Origin: an uncultured Oscillospiraceae bacterium
Lineage (GTDB): Bacteria; Bacillota; Clostridia; Oscillospirales; Oscillospiraceae
DNA: 35,836 nucleotides
NCBI GenBank assembly: GCA_910579485.1
Contig: CAJTVO010000017.1
Location: 1 to 35,836 of the forward strand
Direction: 5' to 3'
Within the stretch, counting starts at the first letter, position 1. Each line of letters starts with the position of its first letter. The notes beneath the pieces were generated by a model, which was not told the DNA's origin, searched no databases, and worked only from the letters and a program-made list of their open reading frames with translations. The translations under genes were made by a program, and so were the position numbers. This document shows, piece by piece, positions 7,946 to 16,000 of the stretch.

Positions 7946-8208
7946 CGCGCCCTCCCCGGCTGGGGCGCGCCTACCGCCGTGGCGGCGCACAGCTCGAACT
8001 CCTTGATCCGCCGGAGCAGATAGTTCATCCGGGCCTGGAGGGACTGGATCTCATAGATGCAGGCCTCCGTCAGCTCCGGGTCGCTGGCGTAGTCGAAGGC
8101 GGTATAGGCGTGGCTGAGGGCGGTCTGGGTCTCCTGCAGGCTTGTCTTCAATTCCAGCAGGGCCGGGGGCTCCGTGCCCCGGCTTCGAATGGGGGAGATA
8201 CGTTTCAT
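7936..8208 (-). CDS. yaaL: YaaL-like DUF2508 protein
   Basis: The 90-residue protein carries the DUF2508 pattern: ELKTSLQETQTALSHAYTAF followed by DPELTEACIYEIQSLQARMNYLLRRIKEF, two helices with a conserved aromatic-acidic junction. The molecular role is unknown. In Bacillus it lies between recR and bofA, and here too it directly precedes bofA, which supports both names. The start at ATG 8208 has AAGGAGG 7 bases upstream; a longer open frame (to 8457) has none and would run into tadA. The last 20 residues (CAATAVGAPQPGRARWT) fall outside the family core. It is probably transcribed with bofA. Confidence 0.83.
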   Translation of the reverse strand: MKRISPIRSRGTEPPALLELKTSLQETQTALSHAYTAFDYASDPELTEACIYEIQSLQARMNYLLRRIKEFELCAATAVGAPQPGRARWT

Positions 8209-8236
8209 GGAAGATCCCTCCTTGGTTTCCAGTGTA

Positions 8237-8251
8237 TGTCCAGTTTGGACA
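8237..8251. promoter_or_regulatory. 15-bp palindrome between yaaL and tadA
   Basis: TGTCCA-GTT-TGGACA is a perfect 6+3+6 inverted repeat in the 96-bp gap between two divergent genes. Its position and symmetry suit a repressor or activator site acting on either side. I see no convincing -35/-10 pair next to it. Confidence 0.35.
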
Positions 8252-8304
8252 AATATGCCATTTTTTAAACGCCGCCGTTCCGCCGGGAAAAAGGAGGAGG
8301 AATC

Positions 8305-8754
8305 ATGCACGAGCACTATATGCGTCAGGCCCTTCTCCTGGCCCGGGAGGCCGCCGGGGCGGGGGAGGTCCCCGTGGGCTGTGTCATCATCCGCAACGGC
8401 GAGATCGTGGGCCGGGGCCGGAACCGCCGGGAGGAGAAGCAGAGCGCCCTCTCCCACGCGGAGACCGAGGCCATCCGGGAGGCTAACGCCGCCCTGAACT
8501 CCTGGCGTCTGGAGGAGTGCGCGCTGTACGTCACCCTGGAGCCCTGCCCCATGTGCGCCGGGGCGATCATAAACGCCCGGATACCGCGAGTATATTACGG
8601 GGCCCGGGACAGCGCCATGGGGGCCTGCGGCGGGGTGCTCAATTTATTCATGGAGGATTTCCCCAACACCCCCGCCCTGACGGGCGGGATATTGGAAGAG
8701 GAGTGCCGCAAGGTCCTGGCCGATTTTTTCGCCGCCCTGCGCGGGCCGCGATGA
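8305..8754 (+). CDS. tadA: tRNA-specific adenosine deaminase
   Basis: TadA converts adenosine 34 of tRNA-Arg(ACG) to inosine, letting one tRNA read three Arg codons. The 149-residue protein has the cytidine/deoxycytidylate deaminase zinc site: His51 and catalytic Glu53 in SHAETEA, and Cys81/Cys84 in EPCPMCAGA. PVGCVI (23-28) and NARIPRVYYGARD (90-102) are further TadA hallmarks, and the length is normal. The start at 8305 follows AAGGAGGAGG with close spacing. It acts as a cytosolic homodimer. A riboflavin or guanine deaminase is much less likely, given the length and the full match to TadA motifs. Confidence 0.95.
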   Translation: MHEHYMRQALLLAREAAGAGEVPVGCVIIRNGEIVGRGRNRREEKQSALSHAETEAIREANAALNSWRLEECALYVTLEPCPMCAGAIINARIPRVYYGARDSAMGACGGVLNLFMEDFPNTPALTGGILEEECRKVLADFFAALRGPR

Positions 8755-8826
8755 ACGGCCCATGGCGCGGCACAGCCCCCTCCGCGCTGCGGGAAGAAGC
8801 CAAAAACCGAAAAAGGAGAAGGAAGA

Positions 8827-9090
8827 ATGTATCAGATCAAACACATTACGGATAAAGAAGGCGTCGCCAAGGCGGAGCCCGCCGACCGGGCCCATCTGGG
8901 CTGCATCGGCGAAGCCAAGATGGAGGACGGCTGCGTCCTCTTCCGCTGCCGCTACGACAGCCACGGCGACCCCTGCAACCGCTATATCCGCACGAGCCTG
9001 GTCCAAAACTGGAAAAAGGACCCCGACTCCGGGAGGATCATCGTGGAGACGATGAACAGCATCTACTATATGGACCCGGTGAAGGATTGA
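8827..9090 (+). CDS. Hypothetical protein (87 aa)
   Basis: The 87-residue protein runs from MYQIKHITDKEG to NSIYYMDPVKD and has AAGGAGAAGGA just upstream of ATG 8827. It contains a short alternating pattern (GCVLFRCRYDSHGDPCNRYIRTSLVQNW) that predicts as beta strands, with Cys at about 26, 36, 41 and 50, but not in a clear zinc-knuckle spacing. There is no signal peptide or membrane segment. It lies 72 bp after tadA on the same strand and may be co-transcribed. I recognise no named family; the last line (IIVETMNSIYYMDP) looks like a sheet edge. It is a credible conserved hypothetical gene, of unknown function. Confidence 0.75.
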   Translation: MYQIKHITDKEGVAKAEPADRAHLGCIGEAKMEDGCVLFRCRYDSHGDPCNRYIRTSLVQNWKKDPDSGRIIVETMNSIYYMDPVKD

Positions 9091-9134
9091 CCCCTTGTTA
9101 CCCTTTTGTCACCAATATGATACAAAAAGTTGGC

Positions 9135-9162
9135 TTGCTTCTGACGGCGGGCGTGGTATACT
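9135..9162 (+). promoter_or_regulatory. Probable sigma-A promoter of the deacetylase-like lipoprotein
   Basis: TTGCTT at 9135-9140 and TATACT at 9157-9162, 16 bp apart, precede the gene start by about 50 bp. The spacing is one base short of the optimum. Confidence 0.5.
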
Positions 9163-9212
9163 AGGGAAAGAAAAAAGGCGGTGCGAACCGCCTCCAGGAG
9201 GTAACTGTACAC

Positions 9213-10523
9213 ATGAAAAAGCTTACCGCGCTGCTGCTGGCCCTGACGCTGCTGTTTACATCCGCCTGCGCCGGCGGCGAGGGGACGCAGGATACGCCGG
9301 ACGCCCCCGACTCCCCTCCCGTCCAGGAGCAAACGCCCCCGGCGGAGACAGACGCCCCGGACGAGCCCGCTCCGGAGCCTGAAGCGGAACCAGAGCCCGA
9401 ACCGGAACCCCCCGCCCCGGTGGAAAAGGAGCCCTATGAGATCCTGGACCCTACCGTCATGCCCGAGGGCGGGGAGCGGGACGGCGTGAAATACGAGGCC
9501 TATAACGGCATTGTGGAGCATCTCTTCTTCCACCCCATCATCGCCTATCCCGAGCTGGCTTTCGATGGAGACAGCGAGGAGAAGGGGCTGGATGACTTCA
9601 TGGTGACGGCGGACGAATTTTGGAAGATCATGGACAGCTGCTACGCCAACGGCTATGTGCTGGTGGATATCGGCGACGTGTGGAGCGAGACCACCGGCGA
9701 CGACGGCCAGCCCAAGATGGTCCGCAACACCCTCTACCTCCCCGAGGGAAAAAAGCCGCTGATCTTCTCCTATGACGATACCAACTACTACCCCTATATG
9801 CTGGACAACGGCTTCACCTACAAGCTGATCCTGGGCGAGGACGGGAAGGTGACCTCCTGGGGGCTGGACCCTGACGGCAAGGAGGTCACCAGCCGGGAGC
9901 TGGACGCCATCCCCGCATTGGACAAGTTCGTGGAGGATCACCCCGACTTCTCCCCCTTCGGGGCCAAGGCCAGCCTGAGCCTCACCGGCTATCAGGGCAT
10001 CCTGGGCTACCGCACCCAGACCGACGGCGCTGTGGAGTGGACCGACGAGCTGGAGGCCAACCGCCAGGCCGAGCGGGAGGCGGTGAAGCCCATCATCGAG
10101 GAATTGAAGCGCACCGGCTGGACCTTCGGCAGCCACACCTGGGGACACATCCGCCTCAGCGGCCAGCGCCTGGGCCTGGACGCCATCCAGAAGGACACCC
10201 AGAAGTGGCTTGACGAGGTGGGCAGCCTGGTGGGCGAGACCCCCATCCTGTACTACCCCCACGGCGAGCGCCCCGACGGCGGCGACTGGACCCAGACCGG
10301 GCCTATCTTCCAATATTTGCAGAGCCAGGGCTTCCGGGTGTTCTGCTCTGTGGGCATCGAGAGCTTCAGCTTCATCAAGAAGGACATCTGTGCCGTGATC
10401 TGCGACCGCCTCCACCCCGACGGCACCACCCTCCGCAACTCCCGGAAGCGGTATCTGCAGTTCTATGACGCCAAGGATATTATGGACCCCGCCCGGCCTG
10501 ATTTCGGGGTGGACTGGGATTGA
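9213..10523 (+). CDS. Lipoprotein with polysaccharide deacetylase-like (NodB) domain
   Basis: The 436-residue protein begins with a lipoprotein signal peptide (MKKLTALLLALTLLFTSAC, lipid on Cys19), so it should be tethered outside the membrane. Residues 22-72 are a Pro/Glu/Asp-rich spacer with repeated EPEPEP. The rest is a carbohydrate-esterase-4-like fold: SYDDTNYYPYM (around 190-200) stands where the TFDDG metal motif is normal, and GSHTWGHIRLS (around 307-317) gives the His-x3-His metal pair. Such enzymes remove N-acetyl groups from peptidoglycan or other acetylated glycans. The Gly of motif 1 is replaced by Thr, and a large insert lies between motifs 1 and 2, so the substrate is open. 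AGGAGG lies at the start, and a strong bidirectional terminator follows. Confidence 0.82.
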   Translation: MKKLTALLLALTLLFTSACAGGEGTQDTPDAPDSPPVQEQTPPAETDAPDEPAPEPEAEPEPEPEPPAPVEKEPYEILDPTVMPEGGERDGVKYEAYNGIVEHLFFHPIIAYPELAFDGDSEEKGLDDFMVTADEFWKIMDSCYANGYVLVDIGDVWSETTGDDGQPKMVRNTLYLPEGKKPLIFSYDDTNYYPYMLDNGFTYKLILGEDGKVTSWGLDPDGKEVTSRELDAIPALDKFVEDHPDFSPFGAKASLSLTGYQGILGYRTQTDGAVEWTDELEANRQAEREAVKPIIEELKRTGWTFGSHTWGHIRLSGQRLGLDAIQKDTQKWLDEVGSLVGETPILYYPHGERPDGGDWTQTGPIFQYLQSQGFRVFCSVGIESFSFIKKDICAVICDRLHPDGTTLRNSRKRYLQFYDAKDIMDPARPDFGVDWD

Positions 10524-10547
10524 TCCCCTATTTCAAAAAGCAAAAAG

Positions 10548-10589
10548 TTTCCCCGAGGAAAGCGTACCGCCTTCCTCGGGGAAATCTTT
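10548..10589. terminator. Bidirectional Rho-independent terminator
   Basis: A perfect 13-bp stem (TTTCCCCGAGGAA 10548-10560 / TTCCTCGGGGAAA 10572-10584) is followed by TCTTTTT on the plus strand and flanked by AAAAAG on the other side, so it can end both the deacetylase-like gene and the converging nuclease gene. Confidence 0.88.
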
Positions 10590-10592
10590 TTA

Positions 10593-11489
10593 TTACGGTT
10601 TGCACGTTCCGCAGGGCTTGTACCCCTGTTCGACCAGCTCCTCCCGGGCGCCGCTGTATTCCTCCCGGTTCTCCGCCTTGATGGTGGAGGCTCCGGCGCA
10701 ATCGGGCAGGTGGAACTTCTTGGAGCTGGTGTTGAGGACGTAGGCGGTCTCCGCCGGCGTCTCCGGACGGTCCCCGCCCTCCAGCCAGCTCTCCCCAGTG
10801 GCGTAGTCGATCTCCACCCCGGGCTGGCTGTTGTAGACGTAGACGTTGAAGCTGACGCCCTTTCCCTCGTCCTCCACGCTCAGGGCCTCCATCTGGACGC
10901 CGCCGGCCACCAGGGCGTCGCCGTCGTATATGGGCGTCACCCGGTAGAGCACGTGGTTCTCGGTTTCCTTCACGTAGTCCGCCACCATGTTCTCGAAGGG
11001 CAGCATCCCCTCCACATTCATGTACCGGGTGCCGGTGATGAGATTCTGCTTGTTGGCGTTCTCCCCCGTCAGCTGGAAGCCGATGAGGTGGCACCGGTTG
11101 TAGAGATACTTTCCGTCCACGCAGTCATACTTCACCGTCTGCCATCCGGAGGGCTTCACCTGGCCGATGGACTCCCGTTCCTCGGTAGGCATCAGGTCCA
11201 CACCCACGCAGGCGGAGGCAACGCCGCAGCGCCCCAGCGCGTCCAGGGGGCTGTAGACCTCATAGGAGGAGGTGGTCATCTCCCCCGGCAGGAAGGAGGG
11301 CTCGTTGCCGTTGACAGCCACATAAGGCTCCCCGGAGAAGGGCGGGATATCGTCCAGATAGATGGCGGTAACGCTCTGGACATGTTGGCTCTGGATGTCC
11401 CCGGCAGTGTGCAGATACCACAGCCCTGCCAGGAGGATCAGCAGGAGTGCCAGGGACAGCCAGACTCTATTCTGTTTCTTCACCTTCAC
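10593..11489 (-). CDS. Membrane-anchored DNA/RNA non-specific endonuclease (EndA type)
   Basis: The 298-residue protein starts with a short cytosolic stretch and one membrane helix (about 9-26), leaving the rest outside. The nuclease core has the beta-beta-alpha-metal motif YNRCHLIGFQL (His134 as general base; the usual DRGH reads NRCH) and QNLITGTRYMN (metal-binding Asn149), as in streptococcal EndA. A C-terminal Ada-like metal-binding unit follows: LNTSSKKFHLPDC and YKPCGTCKP, with Cys and His spaced for zinc. Such enzymes cut DNA during uptake or degrade extracellular DNA. The GTG start at 11489 has AAAGGAGG upstream and overlaps the previous stop (GTGA), so translation is probably coupled. 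It is the last gene of the surface cluster and ends at the bidirectional terminator. Confidence 0.87.
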   Translation of the reverse strand: MKVKKQNRVWLSLALLLILLAGLWYLHTAGDIQSQHVQSVTAIYLDDIPPFSGEPYVAVNGNEPSFLPGEMTTSSYEVYSPLDALGRCGVASACVGVDLMPTEERESIGQVKPSGWQTVKYDCVDGKYLYNRCHLIGFQLTGENANKQNLITGTRYMNVEGMLPFENMVADYVKETENHVLYRVTPIYDGDALVAGGVQMEALSVEDEGKGVSFNVYVYNSQPGVEIDYATGESWLEGGDRPETPAETAYVLNTSSKKFHLPDCAGASTIKAENREEYSGAREELVEQGYKPCGTCKP

Positions 11490-11890
11490 CGGCGGTACAC
11501 CTCCTTTGTGATCTTCTCATGGCTGGATCCGGAAAACTCCTCCCGCCGCTCCAGGGTCCACCCCGTCAGGGGCAGGGGGAACCGGCGGTCGGCGGGATAG
11601 GTCCGGTTCCAGTGGTAGAGGACGACCTCCTCCGCCTCCTCCAGCCAGGGGGCGGGGTCCAGGTCCTCGAAAAAGCACAGCTCTCCCGGACCCGCCCGGC
11701 GGGGAAAGTCCTCCGCCGGGCGGATATACTCCGGCGGATCGGAGAACTGCTCCAGGGAGTAGGGGCTCATCCACAGGGGGCCCCCGGCGGCCTCCGACAG
11801 GAGATCCTGCCGGAGGAGCCGGTCCTGACTCTGCCGGCGGCGGTTGAAGAGCATCCCGCCCCGGCTGTCGATACATACCGCGATCCTCAC
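11486..11890 (-). CDS. Hypothetical protein (134 aa) coupled to SLH and nuclease genes
   Basis: The GTG at 11890 was chosen because it overlaps the stop of the SLH gene as GTGA; the open frame runs further up but inside that gene. The protein begins MRIAVCIDSRGGMLFNRRRQSQD, a strand-loop pattern with a basic RRRQ patch, and has aromatic-rich middle parts (GPLWMSPYSLEQF; VVLYHWNRTYPAD). There is no signal peptide or membrane helix, so it is probably cytosolic although its neighbours are exported. Its own stop overlaps the nuclease start in the same GTGA way. I recognise no named family with confidence. The double coupling suggests it is needed in fixed proportion with them. Confidence 0.72.
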   Translation of the reverse strand: MRIAVCIDSRGGMLFNRRRQSQDRLLRQDLLSEAAGGPLWMSPYSLEQFSDPPEYIRPAEDFPRRAGPGELCFFEDLDPAPWLEEAEEVVLYHWNRTYPADRRFPLPLTGWTLERREEFSGSSHEKITKEVYRR

Positions 11891-13008
11891 GGCATCTGTA
11901 ACAGTCCGGCGCACAGCCGCTGGAGGATCACCGCCACCTGGGCCCGTCCGGCCGCGCCGCCGGGCTGGAGCGCGCCGTCCAATCCGGCGATCAGCCCGCT
12001 GCCCACCGCCCAGCTCATGGCGTCGGAGGCGTACAGGGAGACGGAGGAGGCATCCGGGAACCGGCCCAGATCACCCATGACGGAGACGTCCAGGCCCTTG
12101 TACCGGGCATAGCGGTAGAGGATGGCCGCCAGCTGCTCCCGGGTGATGGGGGCCTCCGGGCGGAAGGTGGCGTCCTCATAGCCCTCCACGATACCCGCCG
12201 AGGAGGCCCAGGCCACCGGGACGGCGTAGTACTGTCCCTCCGACACGTCGGTAAAGGCGGCGGGCAGGGCGGCGGGACTGCCCTCCAGCCGGTGGAGGAT
12301 GGTGACGATCATGGCCCGGTCCGTGGTGGCGTAGGGGGCAAAGGTGTTCTCCGACAGGCCCCGCATCATGCCCTTGGCGTAAACGTAGCCCACCGCCTCG
12401 TAGAACCAGTCCGCCGCGCTCACGTCGGTAAAGGGAAGATAGACCGGCGCCGATGGGTCCTGGGGCTCCGCATCCGGCTGGGAGGGCGGCTGTACCGGCT
12501 CCTCCGTCCCGATTCCGGGTCTGGAGGGCTCCTCGTCCTCCCAGGGGAAGGCCTCCACGTCCGCCGTCCCGGTCATGCCTCCGGCCAGGGGCTTCAGATC
12601 CTCCCCCAGCAGGATGATCCGCGCGGTCTCCGGGAAGGCGTCCGCGCCGTATTCGCCCAGGTCCAGCTCGCCCAGCTCCAGGACGTTCCCCCCGTTCAGG
12701 GCGTCCCGGTCCGTCAGATAGACGGTCACATGGGTCCTTCCCCGGGAGACCCGCAGGCCGCACTCCGGCGCGTAGGCCGTCCGGCTGTCGGGGGTGAAGA
12801 CGCAGTCCGGATATTCCCCCTCCAGCGTCAGCTCCAGCTGGACGCCGTACACATCGCTTCCGTCCAGGTCCTCCAGGGTGAGGAACGCAGTCTCATTGTC
12901 CCGCAGAAATTCGCATATCAGGGCGGGCTCCGCCGCCGCAAGGGCCGTGGGCGCGGCCCCCAGGGCCAGCGCCAGGGCCATCAAAAGCGCGAGGGTCCGT
13001 TTACGCAT
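11887..13008 (-). CDS. S-layer-homology (SLH) surface protein with N-terminal beta module
   Basis: The 373-residue protein starts with a signal peptide (MRKRTLALLMALALALGAAPTALA). Residues 27-150 form a beta-rich module with alternating hydrophobics (TLEDLDGSDVYGVQLELTLEG, then THVTVYLTDRDALNGGNVLELGELDLG) that resembles a cohesin or carbohydrate-binding fold; this is inference. A Pro/Glu/Asp linker (about 155-190) leads to three SLH repeats at about 192-240, 252-300 and 317-365 (PFTDVSAADWFYEAV, AFTDVSEGQYYAVPV, RFPDASSVSLYASDA). SLH domains bind pyruvylated secondary wall polymer and hold proteins on the surface. The ATG shares its A with the stop of the M60 gene (TGATG), so the two are translationally coupled. 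The longer frame upstream of 13008 lies inside that gene and was rejected. Confidence 0.86.
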   Translation of the reverse strand: MRKRTLALLMALALALGAAPTALAAAEPALICEFLRDNETAFLTLEDLDGSDVYGVQLELTLEGEYPDCVFTPDSRTAYAPECGLRVSRGRTHVTVYLTDRDALNGGNVLELGELDLGEYGADAFPETARIILLGEDLKPLAGGMTGTADVEAFPWEDEEPSRPGIGTEEPVQPPSQPDAEPQDPSAPVYLPFTDVSAADWFYEAVGYVYAKGMMRGLSENTFAPYATTDRAMIVTILHRLEGSPAALPAAFTDVSEGQYYAVPVAWASSAGIVEGYEDATFRPEAPITREQLAAILYRYARYKGLDVSVMGDLGRFPDASSVSLYASDAMSWAVGSGLIAGLDGALQPGGAAGRAQVAVILQRLCAGLLQMP

Positions 13009-16000
13009 CACTTGCTGCCTCCTTCCAGTACCACCAGGGGCAGCTCGCTGCCGCCGGGGCTGTTGATCCACATGGTCTGCGCGGTGCGGCGGGTGCCCTC
13101 GGCGCTGTCCGGCGTGTCGGTGCGCCACAGCTCCGCGCGGATGCGGCTGGGCAGCACGTTCTCACTGCCGCAGGAGGTCTCGCCCGCCTGGAGCTCCTTT
13201 TCCGCCTGCACGTCCGGCACGAAGATGAAGATGCCGTTGCTGATGTTGGTATAGATGCCGTCCGCCTGCTCGTCGGCGAAGAGGAGGGCGTAGCCGTTGA
13301 GGTAGCGGGTGACGGCGCTCCCCGTTCCGTTCTCGCCGTTGGCCGCGGCCATATCCGGCGGGGCGAACTCACCCTCGATACGGACGGTGTTATACACCGG
13401 ATCGCCGGAGAAGGTCCCGACGATGATCAGGGAGCCCTTCCGGATCACATCGTTCGCGCCGTCGCCGTACCGGTAATCCTCGGACATTTTTCCCACGGTG
13501 GGACCGGAGCGGAAGGCGATGTCATCGCCCACATAGCTGATGAGCCGCACATCGGAGAGCGCTATATTCTCAGGAATACCGGAGATGGTCACGCTTTTGG
13601 CCTGATAGGTGCCGATCCGGGCGTCGTCCTCCGGCGCGTTCGCCAGATGGAAGTAGCTGATGAACCGGTCACTCTCCAGAGGCTGGCTGCTATTGGCGAA
13701 GCTGCCGTCCCGCACGAGGGTCTTGGTGCCGTCCGCCTCGGTAACGAAGACCTGGAAGCTGCCTCCGCCCGTCACAGACGCGGGCAGGCGCAGTCCGGAG
13801 ACGGCGGCGGGCTTGTGGAGATCGATCTGCACGTTTCCATTGGCATCCCGGCGGATGGCGTACTCCGAGGGATCGACCAGCAGATCGTAGGAGACACGGA
13901 ATTCCTGGGTTACGGCGGAGCCGATCTGGTTGCCCAGGGTGTCGTAGGCGGTAACGGTGTAGGCATAGGTCAGGTTGTTGCCGGAGCCGATGGTATCGGT
14001 GAAGGTGGTGTCCGTGGTAAAGGCGATGGTCTCGTCGCCGCGCCGGATCTCATAGCCCTGGACCTTGCCGGAGGTCAAAGCGGCGGAGAAGGTCAGCTCA
14101 AACTGGCTGTCCCCCACTTTGCTTGCCTGCGCGCTGACGGTGCCCGCACCGGCGGAGACTCCCGTCAGCCGGTCCCTGCGGCTCTGGTCGTTGAGGTACC
14201 AGATGGCCCGGGTCTCGTCGGGATAGCCGCTCAGCTTGGTCCGGGTCTCCGGACTGAGGGTCATGCCCCAGCGGGTGAAGAAATCGGTCAGGTTCCTGCC
14301 GGCGATGGCGGAGGCGGTCAGGGCCACCTTGTCGTCATAGGCAGAAGCGCCGTTAAAGTACTGTCCGCTCTTCCACGCGGCGAAGAACCGGTTGAAGAAG
14401 TCCAGCGGCTTGTCTCCGCCGTCATAGGCCAGATGGAGCTGCCAGTACATACCCAGCTGGACGAACACGTCTCCGGAAGCGCCCGCGCGGCCCTGGGCAG
14501 TCTTGTTGAAGATGGCGGCATACTTGTTGCTGGCCTCCAGACGGGAGGTGAAGGTATTCTGCTTCCCATCGCTGGTCTGGATGGCCAGGGCGTAGATGTT
14601 GTTGGTGATCTCCGCCTTGCCCAGCTTGTCCATGTTGTGCCCGATCTCGTGGGCGATGCCCCAGCCGAAGAGGCTGTTGGCCGCTGCCCCGTCGGGCAGC
14701 TGGCTCAGGGGCGCGCCGCCCACCATGCCGGAGCAGGAGCCGTAGCCGATGCCGATGTGGTTCCCGGCGGCGTACATAAACGCGCCGGTGAACATCTGCA
14801 TACACCGGATATTCTGCCGGGACTCCATGGGGCCGGAAATGCCCTGGACGGTCTGGCAGATGGACAGCACGTCCTCCCAGGCCAGCAGGGAATTCTCCAG
14901 CTGGGCGGCCCGGTCGGAGACCCGGCTCAGCCCGGCCTGGACCGCTCCGGCGGGCAGACTCAGAAGCACCGACGGCGTGGAGATCTCCGTCACGTTGCGC
15001 CAATCCGTCTGGGAAGCGCCCACCTTGTTGACTGCCAGGTAGTTGTCCAGCTCCGCCAGATAGGCGCTGATGGTCTGGGAGCGCTCTGCGTCGGTCATGG
15101 CATTCCAGCCGCCCAGCTCCAGCACCGGAATATCCGTGGCACGGCGGATGTGGAGCCGGATGCCCTCAGGGCCGGTGCCGCTGTAGGTGAGATACAGACT
15201 GCCGCCGCGGGGGGTGTTCTGACTGCCGATCTGGGGAATGGTGAGGATGTTCCGGCCGTTGACCAGCTCGCCTGCCTTTGCCTGCCACGCGGAGGCCTCG
15301 GCGTTGAACTGGGTGGCGTAGACCGTCACCGTTTTCCCGGCGGGGATGCCTGTGGCATAGACGGCGATCTCCCGTCCGGCGGCGGCGGCTACGCCCAGGG
15401 GCTGCAGCTCGCTGCCGCCCTGCCCGTACCGCTTGCTGTCCTCTCCGCTGCTGCGGGAATCGATGCCGTCCACGATCACGCCCGAGCTGCGTCCGCCGTC
15501 CAGAAGCTCCTGGGCCAGGACCAGCTCGTCGGCCATGGTGTCCAGATCCATGTAGTAGTTCCGCTCGTCGCTCTCCAGCCGGCGGCGCAGCTCGTTGATC
15601 CGCTCCCGGGTAACGCCGGAGGCCAGAACGGTGTGCAGCTCGTCGGCAAACAGCTCCCCGATCTCATCGGGCAGGCGGTGGTTCTCGTCGTACTTCAGGA
15701 ACATCAGCTCCGAGAGGCTGAGCTTGGCGTATCCCACCTGCTCAACGGCCACGCTGACCTGAGCGACCTGCTTCTGGGGGGTGAAGGGCAGGACGCCGAA
15801 TTTGGTCACGGCGGGGTTCCCCCGGACGTTGGGCCAGGAGTCCACGTCCGCCTGGCTCATGTTGTTGTGGTCCGTGCCCGGCGTCACCAGATGGCCGGGG
15901 CCGCTGAGGTCCTCCCCCGTGTACCAGACCTGGACGCTGTAGGTGCGCAGGCTGGAGGCATAAGCGCCGTCCAGCCGGGGCACCCAGATGACGGCCTGGA

